Origin: Thioalkalivibrio sp. ALE31
GTDB taxonomy: Bacteria > Pseudomonadota > Gammaproteobacteria > Ectothiorhodospirales > Ectothiorhodospiraceae
NCBI RefSeq assembly: GCF_000377405.1
Contig: NZ_KB905021.1
Span: forward strand, 272,038-336,037
DNA length: 64,000 nt
Direction of reading: 5' to 3'
Position 1 is the stretch's first letter. Each line of letters begins with the position of its first letter. The position numbers were made by a program, and so were the translations under genes. Below, in pieces: positions 17,450 through 25,910 of this stretch. The notes below the pieces were generated by a model. That model was not told where the DNA came from, searched no databases, and saw nothing but the letters and a program-made list of their open reading frames with translations.

Positions 17450-18610
17450 ATGAAACGCGTAACCGGCACCTTTGAGCGCAGCACCGTGGCTGGGGAGTCA
17501 GTCGAGGCCTTCATTCCCCATCCGCTGCCGCCCAAGGATCCCCCTCTTGACCTCGGCGGCGAGCTCAGTTCGCTGCTCGGCCTGGCGAACGAGAGTCTGC
17601 GGTTGCTCGAATTGGCGGGCGACCTGATCCCGTCGGTCGAGTGGTTCGTATACGCGTTCGTTCGTAAGGAAGCGGTGCTCTCGGCGCAGATCGAAGGGAC
17701 GCAGGCAACGCTGATGGATCTGCTCGAGATCGAGGCCTCCGGGGAGGCGCCGGCCGACGCAGACGTTGAGGAGGTCTGCGGTTACGTCGATGCGCTCAAC
17801 TTCACCTGGGACGAGGTCGGGCGAGCAGACGGCCTGCCCCTCTCGATGCGCCTCCTGTCGCAGGCGCACGCACGGCTGCTTAGTGGTGCGCGCGGCGCGC
17901 AAAAACAGCCGGGCGAAGTACGGCGCTCGCAGAACTGGATCGGCGGGACACGCCCGGGCAACGCTGCGTTCGTGCCTCCACCCCCGCATCGACTCGGCGC
18001 GCTGCTCAGCGAGTTCGAGCGGGCAATCCACGACGAGAGTGAGCTTCCGCCACTCATCCGGGTAGGACTCCTCCATGCGCAGCTCGAGACGCTGCATCCG
18101 TATCTCGACGGCAACGGCCGCATCGGACGCCTGCTCATCACGCTACTACTGCGGCACTGGGATCTACTCACCCGGCCTCTTCTCTATCTGAGCCTGTTCC
18201 TCAAAAGGCAGCGTCAGGAATATTACCGGCGGCTCAGAGCGATACGTGACGAGGGCGACTGGGAGGGGTGGCTGTCGTTCTTCCTGGAAGGCGTGGCGGA
18301 GGTCGCTGACGAGGCCGTCGCCACCGCGCGCCGGCTTCACGTCATCATTGGCGAGAACCGAAATCGCCTCCTCGCCCGCGACGACGCGACTGTGTTGAGC
18401 CTCCGTTTGTTCGAACTACTTCCAGACCACCCAATTCTCACGGTGAACCGGGCCATGGAGCTCCTCGACTGCTCGCGGCCTGCGGCGGCCAAGGCCATGC
18501 GCGTCCTTGAGGCGGCGGAAATCGTACACGCGCTCGACGAGCGCAAGAAAAATAGGGCCGTCCTGTTCGAGGACTACCTTGCGCACTTGCGGCAAGGAAC
18601 CGATATCTAG
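17450..18610 (+). CDS. fic: Fic/DOC family protein, class II, with C-terminal winged helix
   Basis: A 386-residue Fic protein. The Fic active-site motif HPYLDGNGRIGR starts at His216; family enzymes use this His to transfer AMP or another nucleotide part to a protein hydroxyl. The inhibitory helix motif SAQIEG (Ser78, Glu82) lies N-terminal to the Fic core, making it class II, self-inhibited. The N-terminal region with LPPKDPPLDL and the VEWFVYAFVRKEAVLSA helix is usual for this subfamily. Residues about 300-380 form a winged helix (LTVNRAMELLDCSRPAAAKAMRVLEAAEIV), likely DNA-binding. GAGGA precedes the ATG, and twin palindromes lie just upstream. Confidence 0.93.
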   Translation: MKRVTGTFERSTVAGESVEAFIPHPLPPKDPPLDLGGELSSLLGLANESLRLLELAGDLIPSVEWFVYAFVRKEAVLSAQIEGTQATLMDLLEIEASGEAPADADVEEVCGYVDALNFTWDEVGRADGLPLSMRLLSQAHARLLSGARGAQKQPGEVRRSQNWIGGTRPGNAAFVPPPPHRLGALLSEFERAIHDESELPPLIRVGLLHAQLETLHPYLDGNGRIGRLLITLLLRHWDLLTRPLLYLSLFLKRQRQEYYRRLRAIRDEGDWEGWLSFFLEGVAEVADEAVATARRLHVIIGENRNRLLARDDATVLSLRLFELLPDHPILTVNRAMELLDCSRPAAAKAMRVLEAAEIVHALDERKKNRAVLFEDYLAHLRQGTDI

Positions 18611-18886
18611 CGACCATTACTCTGGCCGGCTGTGTTGCCTCATTAGGAAACGTTACCGACTTGTCCACTTCCCCCGATTAGGTCCACGCATCACTGGAGG
18701 TTTCCGGGTGTAGCGCCCAATCTTGGACCGGCATTCGAATCCTCGCAGTGATCTGTGTGCTTCCCGAATTCGGTGGGCGTCTACATTGACCGAATGGACG
18801 GGAGGGAGGCATTGCGTGTGGCCTTCCCATCCGCAGATCCGGCACTGTGTCGGTCAAATACCTGTTTTGGGTCGTCGGGTGGCCTC

Positions 18887-21800
18887 ATGAGTCAAGAAGA
18901 TCCCTTCCCGGATACGGCGCACACTGCTGATCTCTTTAGCGACTTCCCGGAAGAGTCGTGCGAGGGGCAGGGTGTTTGGCCACCGCCGGATCGTTTCCCG
19001 CTAAACGTCGACGGGCGGACGGTGCGCGAGCGGGTGATTGCGGACCTGGTGTCTGCGGACTCGCCGTTGGTGGTGACAGGCTACGGGGCGCTGGAAGAGC
19101 TCATTCGTCTGGAGGCGGATCTGGGGGAGGTTCGGCCGCTTCGCGTTCTCTTTGGTAACGAGCCGAGTGCGGGGGAGGGCGGTCACCGCAGTCTGAAGGC
19201 GTCGAGTTTTCCCGAAGAGGTCGAGCAGTACTGGCTGGATCGAGGGATCTCCCTGCGTCTGTCGGCCCGGCTGATTCATTTTCGGGAGCGACTCCGGGAG
19301 GGCGCCGTCGAGGCGCGGTACTGGCCCGACACGCAGCGGCCACTGCACGCCAAGATCTATCTCGGGGAGGGGGCTGTAACGCTCGGTTCGAGCAATTTCA
19401 GCAAGAATGGGCTGGAGCGTCAGCATGAGGCGAATGCGCGGTTCACTGCAACGGGTGAACCGAGGCGTTACCGCGAGGCGGCGGCGCTGGCCGAGCAGTT
19501 CTGGTCGCTTGGGCATGACTACACCGATGCGTTGCTCGCGCTGCTCGAGCGTCTGCTGCATGTCGTCGGGTGGCGCGATGCGCTGGCCCGCGCCTGTGGG
19601 GAGCTGCTGGAGGGTGACTGGGCGAAGGGTTTTCTGCAGCAGGTCGACCGCGAGGCTTTCCGTGCGCTGTGGCCGGCCCAGCGTCAGGGGATCGCACAGG
19701 CGCTGTATCTGCTGGATCGTCAGGGGGCGGTGCTGATTGCAGATGCGACGGGTTCCGGCAAGACGCGCATGGGTGCGCATCTCCTGCGGGCGCAGCAGGC
19801 GCGGATCCAGGGGGCAGGCGGGATGCCCCGCTCGGTCATGATTGCACCCTCGACGGTCGTGGAGGAGTGGGAGCGGGAGGCCTCCCGGGCCGACACCGCG
19901 CTGGATGTCTTTTCGGTTGGCCTGCTCAGTCACGGCAGCCGCAAGGCATGGCAGCTGGATGATGCCCTGAGGCGGGCGCGCCTGCTCGCCGTGGACGAGT
20001 GCCACAACTTCCACAATCGCCGCTCGCGCCGGACACGCCGACTGTTTACCAACCATCTTGCCGATGACGTGCTGCTGTTTACCGCTACGCCGATCAACCG
20101 GAATGTCGATGACCTAGTCCGGATCGCGGATCTCCTCGGCGCCGACAACCTGCAGCCGAGCACGCTGAAGGCCCTGGAGCGGGTCAATCGCCCCGGTCGT
20201 TGGCACGGACTGGGCGACGATGAGGCCGCCCGGCTGCGGGACGAGATCCGCACATTTACGATTCGCCGTACCAAGCGCATGTTCAATGCCCTGATTGATC
20301 GCGAGCCCGAAGCCTATCGGGATCACTCGGGACGGCCCTGCCGGTATCCGGAGCACCGCTCGTACAGCTATTCCCTGGGGGAACCGGCTGCCGACCGTGA
20401 ACGCGCCAGCCGAATCCGGGGGCTCCTGGACGAACTCTACGGTGTGGTCCAGATTCCGGTGGTCCTGGAACTGAGCGCCGTACAAAGGCAGCAGGGGCTC
20501 ACCGAGGACCAGTATCGCGACAACCTGCTGCTCGGGGCGCACAAGCTGGTCCGCTACCGGGTCATGGCGGCCCTGCGGTCTTCGCGTGCGGCATTGGTTG
20601 AGCACCTGTGCGGAACGGCGGTGGCTCGGGCCGAGTTCGGGTTGGAGCATTACGCCAAGTCCGCCGACACAGGAGATGTCTTGGGCAAGCTCAAGCAACC
20701 CGGGCGTGTGCCCGAGAACCGGCTGGGCGTGCCCTTGCCTGCGTGGCTTACCGATGCGGACGCCTGGGCATCAGCCCACGCGCACGATCACCGGATCCTC
20801 TCGCAGGTCCTGGACGAGGTGCGCGCCATGAGTCCGGCGCGGGAGCACGCCAAGGTCGCCCATCTGGCTAGACTGGCGGCGCGCCACGAACGGGTGCTGG
20901 CTTTCGACAGCCGTCTGATTACCATCGCGGCCCTGAGCGCGCAGCTCGAAGAGCGGCTGCCGGGCGTCGAGATCTGGCAGGCCACGGGCAGCGACGAGCG
21001 AAGCCGCCAGGCGGTACTCCGCGCATTTCGGCCGGGCGACGGCGAGCAGGCCGGCGTGGCGCTGTGTTCGGACAGTCTGTCCGAGGGGGTGAACCTGCAG
21101 GCGGCCTCGGCGCTGGTCCATCTCGACATGCCCTCGGTGATACGCGTGGCCGAACAGCGAACCGGACGCGTCGATCGTCTCGACAGCCCCCATGCCGAGG
21201 TCGAGGTCTGGTGGCCTCGGGATGCCGAGGAGTTCGCTCTCAGCGCCGATGCTCGCTTCCTGGACCGGGCCGATGCGGTGACGGAGCTTCTCGGGACCAA
21301 TCTCCCGTTGCCGGAAGACCTGCAGCAGCGGTCACGGGATAGCGTTGACGCTGACACCCTGATCCGCGAATACGAGCGTACCGCTCGCTCCATCGAGGAA
21401 GCCGAACCGCATGATGCCTTTGCCGCAGTGCGCGGACTGGTGGAAGGCGCGGGTGCGCTGGTCGAGCCCGACATTTATGAGTATTACCGTCAGCGCTCCG
21501 TGCGAGTGCTCTCAAGAGTCAGCGTGGTGGCCAGCGACACCGTCTGGGCCTTCTTCTGCCTGGCCGGCAGTGCGGACCGCGCACCGCGCTGGTTCTTCTT
21601 CTCCGGCCCGGATGCCGAAGCCACGACTTCACTGGACAAGGTGGCCGCCGCCCTTCGCGAGCGACTGGCGCCGGATCCACCCAACGGTGAAATCGACGAG
21701 CCGGCCGCGAGATGGCTGGCGCACTTTTCCGAACGCCTCCCGGAGGCCGAGCGGGCGCAGTTGCCGCTGCGCAAGCAACGTGCCCTGCAGGAGATGGCCG

Positions 21801-22153
21801 AGGTCCTCAAGGGCTTTTGCGAGGCGGCGGCTCGCCAGAGGGAGCAGACACGACTCGACGCCTATCTCGATCTGCGCAATCTGCTGGAGCGGAAGCCGGA
21901 GACTCTGACGGGCGGCGAGCCGGATTGGGAGGCACTGGCCAATCGCTGGCTGGAGCTCATCCGTCCCTACTGGTATCGCCGTCTGACCCAGCAGCGCCGG
22001 GGGTTTCTCCGCCTGCGGGATCTGCGCAAGGAGCTCATTGAGGCGGAAGCCGAACTGGGACCCGAGGTGCTGGAGGCGTTTTCCACCCTCCCGCTTCACA
22101 GCTCCGCCGAGGAGCGGGTAGTCGCGGCCATTCTCGGCATGCCCGTTCGGTGA
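18887..22153 (+). CDS. PLD-like nuclease / SNF2-type helicase fusion
   Basis: A 1088-residue multidomain protein. Residues about 50-210 contain a phospholipase-D-like domain: RPLHAKIYL with His154 and Lys156, then LGSSNFSKNGL. A superfamily 2 helicase follows: Walker A DATGSGKT (286-293), PSTVVEEWERE motif Ia, DECH box (370-373), TATPIN motif III (399-404) and EQRTGRVDR motif VI near 756-764. The C-terminal 300 residues are unassigned. PLD and SWI2/SNF2 domains co-occur in phage-defence loci (DISARM has separate PLD and SNF2 proteins), so defence or DNA repair is likely but not proved. ATG 18887 was chosen; a GTG at 18818 with GGAGG eight bases upstream is an in-frame alternative. Confidence 0.85.
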   Translation: MSQEDPFPDTAHTADLFSDFPEESCEGQGVWPPPDRFPLNVDGRTVRERVIADLVSADSPLVVTGYGALEELIRLEADLGEVRPLRVLFGNEPSAGEGGHRSLKASSFPEEVEQYWLDRGISLRLSARLIHFRERLREGAVEARYWPDTQRPLHAKIYLGEGAVTLGSSNFSKNGLERQHEANARFTATGEPRRYREAAALAEQFWSLGHDYTDALLALLERLLHVVGWRDALARACGELLEGDWAKGFLQQVDREAFRALWPAQRQGIAQALYLLDRQGAVLIADATGSGKTRMGAHLLRAQQARIQGAGGMPRSVMIAPSTVVEEWEREASRADTALDVFSVGLLSHGSRKAWQLDDALRRARLLAVDECHNFHNRRSRRTRRLFTNHLADDVLLFTATPINRNVDDLVRIADLLGADNLQPSTLKALERVNRPGRWHGLGDDEAARLRDEIRTFTIRRTKRMFNALIDREPEAYRDHSGRPCRYPEHRSYSYSLGEPAADRERASRIRGLLDELYGVVQIPVVLELSAVQRQQGLTEDQYRDNLLLGAHKLVRYRVMAALRSSRAALVEHLCGTAVARAEFGLEHYAKSADTGDVLGKLKQPGRVPENRLGVPLPAWLTDADAWASAHAHDHRILSQVLDEVRAMSPAREHAKVAHLARLAARHERVLAFDSRLITIAALSAQLEERLPGVEIWQATGSDERSRQAVLRAFRPGDGEQAGVALCSDSLSEGVNLQAASALVHLDMPSVIRVAEQRTGRVDRLDSPHAEVEVWWPRDAEEFALSADARFLDRADAVTELLGTNLPLPEDLQQRSRDSVDADTLIREYERTARSIEEAEPHDAFAAVRGLVEGAGALVEPDIYEYYRQRSVRVLSRVSVVASDTVWAFFCLAGSADRAPRWFFFSGPDAEATTSLDKVAAALRERLAPDPPNGEIDEPAARWLAHFSERLPEAERAQLPLRKQRALQEMAEVLKGFCEAAARQREQTRLDAYLDLRNLLERKPETLTGGEPDWEALANRWLELIRPYWYRRLTQQRRGFLRLRDLRKELIEAEAELGPEVLEAFSTLPLHSSAEERVVAAILGMPVR

Positions 22154-22169
22154 TCCGGCGCCGGTCGGA

Positions 22170-22931
22170 TCACCCTGCGTCTTCGGATAGATGGCTCATG
22201 GGCTCCATGCACGATCCACAGATAACCTCGGTTTCTGGTCGCGCCCAGACGCGCGCCTCGCAGGTCGGGCAGTTCATGCGCAGACGGGGATCCGGGCGTG
22301 GCGTGGGCGGCGCGAACACCGCCGGTTTGTCGGCATCGTCGCGCATTGCGATCGTCTCGGCCGGCGCGGGGGCGCTGGCGACGGCCAGACCCTGGTGGGC
22401 CAGCATCTCCTGCACTTGGGCAAGCGATTCCGGATCGGTGGGAGCATGCCGGTCGAACCAGGGCAGTTCGAACCCGGTGGCCAGCAGGTCCGAGCAGGCC
22501 CGGGCGAACGGACCGTCGGGCTGGATGTAGTGCGTGACCCGGCGTCCGGTCTGTTTGCCATCCGGCAGGCCGGTATCGCTCGGCACCAGACCGATTGCTT
22601 CCATCTTGCCGACCCACTCCCGGTTATGGTGGTTTGATCGGCTCGGCCGGCCGAAGCACTCCTGCCAGTGATGCACCATCTCGTGTACCAGCGTGGACAG
22701 CGCGACCTCCAGCGGATTCAGGGTGAAGTACCCCGGATGAACACCCAGCTCATGGACGATCGTGCCATCCGAGGAGATGAAGCGTTCGGCGTGGTGGTAA
22801 CCTCGCTGCCGGCGGGAGCTGCGCAGCGTGATCAGACAGGGAGGCAATTCGTTGTCGAACAGCCGTTCGTTGAAATGATCGAAGGCCCGCTGCAGGGCGG
22901 AGTACATCGACAGGGTGGGGGAGTCGGTCAT
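22170..22931 (-). CDS. SprT-like zinc metalloprotease-domain protein
   Basis: A 253-residue SprT family protein. The active-site helix LSTLVHEMVHHWQECFG holds HExxH, with a further His in NHHNREWVGKMEAIGL. The N-terminus MYSALQRAFDHFNERLFDNELPPCLITL is the SprT start. The C-terminal CPTC-x-CGSC zinc ribbon matches SprT and Spartan proteins, which degrade DNA-crosslinked proteins in eukaryotes; bacterial members on mobile DNA are uncharacterised. It is convergent with the helicase gene, 16 nt apart. ATG at 22931 is the natural start. Confidence 0.9.
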   Translation of the reverse strand: MTDSPTLSMYSALQRAFDHFNERLFDNELPPCLITLRSSRRQRGYHHAERFISSDGTIVHELGVHPGYFTLNPLEVALSTLVHEMVHHWQECFGRPSRSNHHNREWVGKMEAIGLVPSDTGLPDGKQTGRRVTHYIQPDGPFARACSDLLATGFELPWFDRHAPTDPESLAQVQEMLAHQGLAVASAPAPAETIAMRDDADKPAVFAPPTPRPDPRLRMNCPTCEARVWARPETEVICGSCMEPMSHLSEDAG

Positions 22932-23080
22932 GGTGCGTTTCCGGCATCGAGTCTTGAGTCCCGAGATTGTATCGCCCCGTTTTTGTCACAAATCCGGTCA
23001 CAAACCTGGCGAGCCGAGACCTGTCCCGTCCAGGATCGAGGTCGTCCATAGGATCGTTTCACTAAATGCTTGGAGAGAAA

Positions 23081-23107
23081 TTGAAGGGTTATATATCAAA
23101 CCCTTAA
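23081..23107 (+). promoter_or_regulatory. AT-rich inverted repeat upstream of the HipA-like gene
   Basis: AAGGGTT (23084-23090) and AACCCTT (23099-23105) form a 7-bp inverted repeat around ATATATCA, in an unusually AT-rich block 45-70 nt before the start codon. It could be an operator or overlap a -10 element. The HipA-like protein carries its own N-terminal HTH and might bind here; this is inference. Confidence 0.4.
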
Positions 23108-23151
23108 TGAGGTAGTATCTTCTCAATAATCATTTCAATAGGCAGGTTCGG

Positions 23152-24546
23152 ATGAGGAGCAAGCGAGAGGCAGCGCATCAGCGGCTCGGCCAGGCGCTTG
23201 CCAGGCTCGCCCCGGCGCGCGCAGCCGATCTTGCCCGCGAACTGGGGCTGTCGGTCCCCACCCTTCACCGACTGCTGCAGGAGACGCCCGAGCCCGTGCT
23301 TGCGGCCGGGCGGGCCCGGCGCACTCGCTACGCTCTGCGCAGAGCGCTGCGAGGCGACTTCGCGCCCACTCCCATCCGTGTGATTGATGAAGCCGGCCAG
23401 CCGCACGAGTTCACGGAGCTCTCGCCCATCCAGCCGCAGGGCTGCCATGCCGACTTCGGTGGCTCGGATTGGCCTTTGGAGGATGACGACGAGAACCCCG
23501 AAGGATGGTGGGCCGGTCTGCCATACCCTTTGTACGATATGCGCCCCCAGGGCTACCTCGGGCGCCAGCTGGCGCATCGCTTGCAAGACACGCTCCAGGT
23601 GTCACCTAATCCAGAGGCCTGGAGTGACGACGATCTTCTGTGGGTTCTGAGTCGTGTGGGCTTCGATCTCCCGGGCAACCTGGTCGTTGGTGATGCCGCA
23701 TTCAAGGGCTGGCAGAAGGCCCGCCTGGATCCCCCTCCGATTCTCGGGGCGGATGAACTCGAAGGGATGTATGTGAAGGCAGCGGAGGAGGCCATCTCGC
23801 TGGGCCTTGCGGGCTCCAGTGCCGCGGGTGAGTTCCCGAAGTTCACCGCCCTTCGGGACCTGCAGGGCAGTCATAGTCCGCACGTCATCGTGAAGTTTTC
23901 GGGTGCGGACGAGTCCGCGACCGTGCAGCGCTGGTCCGATCTGCTGGTGGCGGAGCATCTGGCACTGGAGGCGGTCGCAGGGCTGCCCGGTGTGCAGAGT
24001 CCGCCCAGCCGAATCCTCCAGCAACAGGGCCGCACGTTCCTGGAGATCGAGCGCTTCGATCGCCACGGACTGTTCGGCCGCAGCGCGGTGGTGACGCTGG
24101 AGACCGTGAACGCGGCCTTGCTCGGTCATGCGCCTTCGGCATGGGACGCCCTCGCCCAGGGGCTCGCCGACAAGCGTCTGCTGGCGCCGGAGGCGGTTGC
24201 AGCCATCCGTCACATCACCTGGTTCGGAAGACTGATTGCCAATAACGACATGCACCCGGGCAACCTCGCCTTTCGACCGGAGGGCGGCCGGCTCCTCCTG
24301 TGCCCGGTCTACGACATGCTCCCGATGGCGTACGCGCCGCTCCCGGGTGGGGAACTGCCGCGCGTGACGTTTGAGCCTGCCCTACCATTGCCTCGTGAAC
24401 ATGGCGTGTGGGTCACCACTTGTCACGCCGCGATCGGCTACTGGCAAACCGTGGCGGATGACACCCGCGTCAGTTCCACGTTTCGCAGGATTGCATCCGA
24501 AAACGCCCTCGAAATGCAAAGGCGCCTGGCACTTGTTGCGCCCTGA
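23152..24546 (+). CDS. yjjJ: HipA-family toxin, YjjJ/HipH type
   Basis: A 464-residue single-gene HipA homologue. Residues 1-60 form a winged helix (AADLARELGLSVPTLHRLLQ) where classical systems have a separate HipB. The middle LPYPLYDMRPQGYLGRQLA is the HipA N-subdomain motif; the kinase part has FPKFTALRD with a conserved Lys, VIVKFSG, IERFDRHG, the catalytic loop NNDMHPGNLAF and CPVYDMLPM (the DFD-like metal motif). This architecture matches E. coli YjjJ/HipH. HipA kinases phosphorylate aminoacyl-tRNA synthetases; YjjJ's target is less clear. No hipB gene is adjacent. A degenerate copy of its 3' end lies at 25410-25470. Confidence 0.88.
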   Translation: MRSKREAAHQRLGQALARLAPARAADLARELGLSVPTLHRLLQETPEPVLAAGRARRTRYALRRALRGDFAPTPIRVIDEAGQPHEFTELSPIQPQGCHADFGGSDWPLEDDDENPEGWWAGLPYPLYDMRPQGYLGRQLAHRLQDTLQVSPNPEAWSDDDLLWVLSRVGFDLPGNLVVGDAAFKGWQKARLDPPPILGADELEGMYVKAAEEAISLGLAGSSAAGEFPKFTALRDLQGSHSPHVIVKFSGADESATVQRWSDLLVAEHLALEAVAGLPGVQSPPSRILQQQGRTFLEIERFDRHGLFGRSAVVTLETVNAALLGHAPSAWDALAQGLADKRLLAPEAVAAIRHITWFGRLIANNDMHPGNLAFRPEGGRLLLCPVYDMLPMAYAPLPGGELPRVTFEPALPLPREHGVWVTTCHAAIGYWQTVADDTRVSSTFRRIASENALEMQRRLALVAP

Positions 24547-24578
24547 TCGCCGGTCGTGCTGTGCCAACCGACCGCTGG
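24518..24578 (+). repeat. 61-bp imperfect direct repeat, copy A (hipA-like 3' end)
   Basis: This covers the last codons of the HipA-like gene and 32 nt beyond. About 52 of 61 positions match 25410-25470. The CopG-RelE module sits between the two copies. Confidence 0.75.
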
Positions 24579-24624
24579 CGTCTACCCTGCTTCGGGTTGG
24601 TTTCAGCCCGGTTGAGTCGCAAGC

Positions 24625-24692
24625 CTGTATACAGCCTGTGTATACAGAGATCTGATAGTGGACTCGCAGGGGAAAGAGACGATAGAGTATCG
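24625..24692 (+). promoter_or_regulatory. Palindromic candidate operators of CopG-RelE
   Basis: CTGTATACAG (24625-24634) and TGTATACA (24639-24646) are two palindromes centred 13 bp apart; a third, CGATA-GAG-TATCG, is at 24680-24692, 30 nt before the CopG start. Ribbon-helix-helix antitoxins repress their own promoters at such short repeats, so one or more of these probably serve autoregulation. Confidence 0.5.
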
Positions 24693-24722
24693 AAAGGTAT
24701 TACCATGTGATAAGAGGCCGCT

Positions 24723-24995
24723 ATGGCAACCTCCCTGAAGATTGACGACGTGTTGAAAAGTCGGGTCCAGCATCTCGCCAGCCAGCGTCGGCGCTCGTCT
24801 CACTGGATCATGCTCGAAGCGATTCGGCAATATGTCGAGCGCGAAGAAGCTCGCGAGGGCTTCAGGCAGGAAGCCCTCGCGAGCTGGGCTGCTTATCAGG
24901 AAACCGGCCGACACGTGACCGGGCAGGAAGCACGCGCCTGGTTGAACACCTGGGGCACGGATGAGGAAAAGGCTGCTCCGGAGTGCCACAAGTAA
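24723..24995 (+). CDS. CopG-family ribbon-helix-helix antitoxin
   Basis: A 90-residue antitoxin-type protein. The N-terminal ATSLKIDDVLKSRVQHLA strand-helix followed by SSHWIMLEAIRQYVEREE is a ribbon-helix-helix DNA-binding unit; the rest (about residues 45-90) is acidic and likely wraps the toxin. It overlaps the toxin start by 13 nt, a tight coupling usual for type II systems. It would repress its own promoter, consistent with the palindromes upstream. Confidence 0.9.
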   Translation: MATSLKIDDVLKSRVQHLASQRRRSSHWIMLEAIRQYVEREEAREGFRQEALASWAAYQETGRHVTGQEARAWLNTWGTDEEKAAPECHK

Positions 24996-25276
24996 TCGTC
25001 ACCGAAGGAGCGCTGGATGGTCTGGACCGATGCCGGCGTTTTCTTTCCACCAAATCGCCGGATGCCGCCCGGCGAGCAGCCCAGGTGATCGAACGGCAGC
25101 TCCTGCTGCTGGAAACGTCACCGCATATGGGGCGCCCCGATGCCGAAGTACCCGAACTGCGCGAGTTGCTGATCGATTTCGGTGATTCCGGATTCGTAGC
25201 CCTCTATCGACACGATCCGGCCGAGGACACGGTTTACGTGCTGGCCTTCCGACATCAGAAAGAGGCGGGCTACTGA
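24983..25276 (+). CDS. RelE/ParE-family toxin
   Basis: A 97-residue toxin of the RelE/ParE fold. It starts at GTG 24983 inside the antitoxin gene. Family features are QVIVTEGALDGLDRCRRFL, the helix DAARRAAQVIERQLLLLETSPHMGRP, PELRELLIDFGDSGFVALYRHD and a final VYVLAFRHQKEAGY strand. The C-terminal RHQKEAGY matches ParE-like members, which poison gyrase; RelE-like members cleave mRNA on ribosomes. Which activity applies cannot be told from sequence. Confidence 0.9.
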   Translation: MPQVIVTEGALDGLDRCRRFLSTKSPDAARRAAQVIERQLLLLETSPHMGRPDAEVPELRELLIDFGDSGFVALYRHDPAEDTVYVLAFRHQKEAGY

Positions 25277-25409
25277 TAAGGACCGCACGCACCGGTTGTC
25301 GGGACGGCTCCGTACCACGGAACTTCGATCAGAGTGCTTCGTTTCAGGAATGTTGCGCATGGCTGGGGTGCCATTGAACCGCTTCTGCGGACACCTTTCA
25401 GCTTGTAGC

Positions 25410-25470
25410 AAAGTCGCCAGGCACTCGTCGCACCCTGATCGCTGGTCGTGCTGTGCCAATCGGGCGCTGG
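25410..25470 (+). pseudogene. Vestigial 3' end of a hipA-like gene (repeat copy B)
   Basis: Translated in the matching frame the copy ends SRQALVAP-stop, aligning with QRRLALVAP-stop at the end of the intact gene; an in-frame TAG precedes it, so it is dead. Similarity continues about 32 nt past the stop codon. It is either a duplicated flank created when the CopG-RelE module arrived or the remains of a second hipA-like gene. Confidence 0.55.
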
Positions 25471-25556
25471 TGCTGCCCTTCCTCCGATAGGCGAGCCCGC
25501 ATCGGCCTGATTGAAGACGGTGGAACCGCTCCGACCGTTTTGGCCGTCTTAGCCTG

Positions 25557-25592
25557 CATGTGCGGTTGTTCCTGCTACACGTGCTGCCGTCT
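25557..25592 (+). repeat. 36-bp imperfect direct repeat flanking the Fic pseudogene (left)
   Basis: Matches 27042-27077 at 30 of 36 positions, including the exact 14-mer ACGTGCTGCCGTCT. The pair brackets the second Fic gene and may mark the ends of a moved module. Confidence 0.55.
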
Positions 25593-25910
25593 CTGCTTGC
25601 TCACATTCATCTCCAGGTACCCATCCGTGTGGCTTAACTGGGGTGTCCGCTGTCATTGGACCACTTCACACCGGCACTCCACTGATAAGTGGTGAGTCCG
25701 CCTTGCTGCATGCCTCAGTCCACGAGGAAACTCCATCCGCGGGTTTCGTCCCGCATCCAGGTGCATGATCCGGTGACTCTTCCCAGAGGGCCGACGAATC
25801 GGCTTTGCAACACGGGAATCATTGCGATCTCCTTGGTTTTTTCGTTTATCGCCCATGCATGATTGAAGTGGGGTAGAACCCGTCTACGCATTGGAAATGC
25901 GGAGATTGGC

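Larger units (their letters stand above)
25277..25910. other. Intergenic stretch with remnant sequences
   Basis: 634 bases with no intact gene. It contains the degenerate copy of the hipA-like 3' end (25410-25470) and the first of a pair of 36-bp repeats (25557-25592) that flank the broken Fic gene. The remainder is AT-richer than neighbouring genes and shows no terminator or RNA gene. Confidence 0.5.

Noticed and set aside
24541-25592. Integron attC sites between the toxin-antitoxin genes
   Set aside because: The intergenic repeats are direct and lack paired R and L boxes with a GTTRRRY core; no integron integrase is present.
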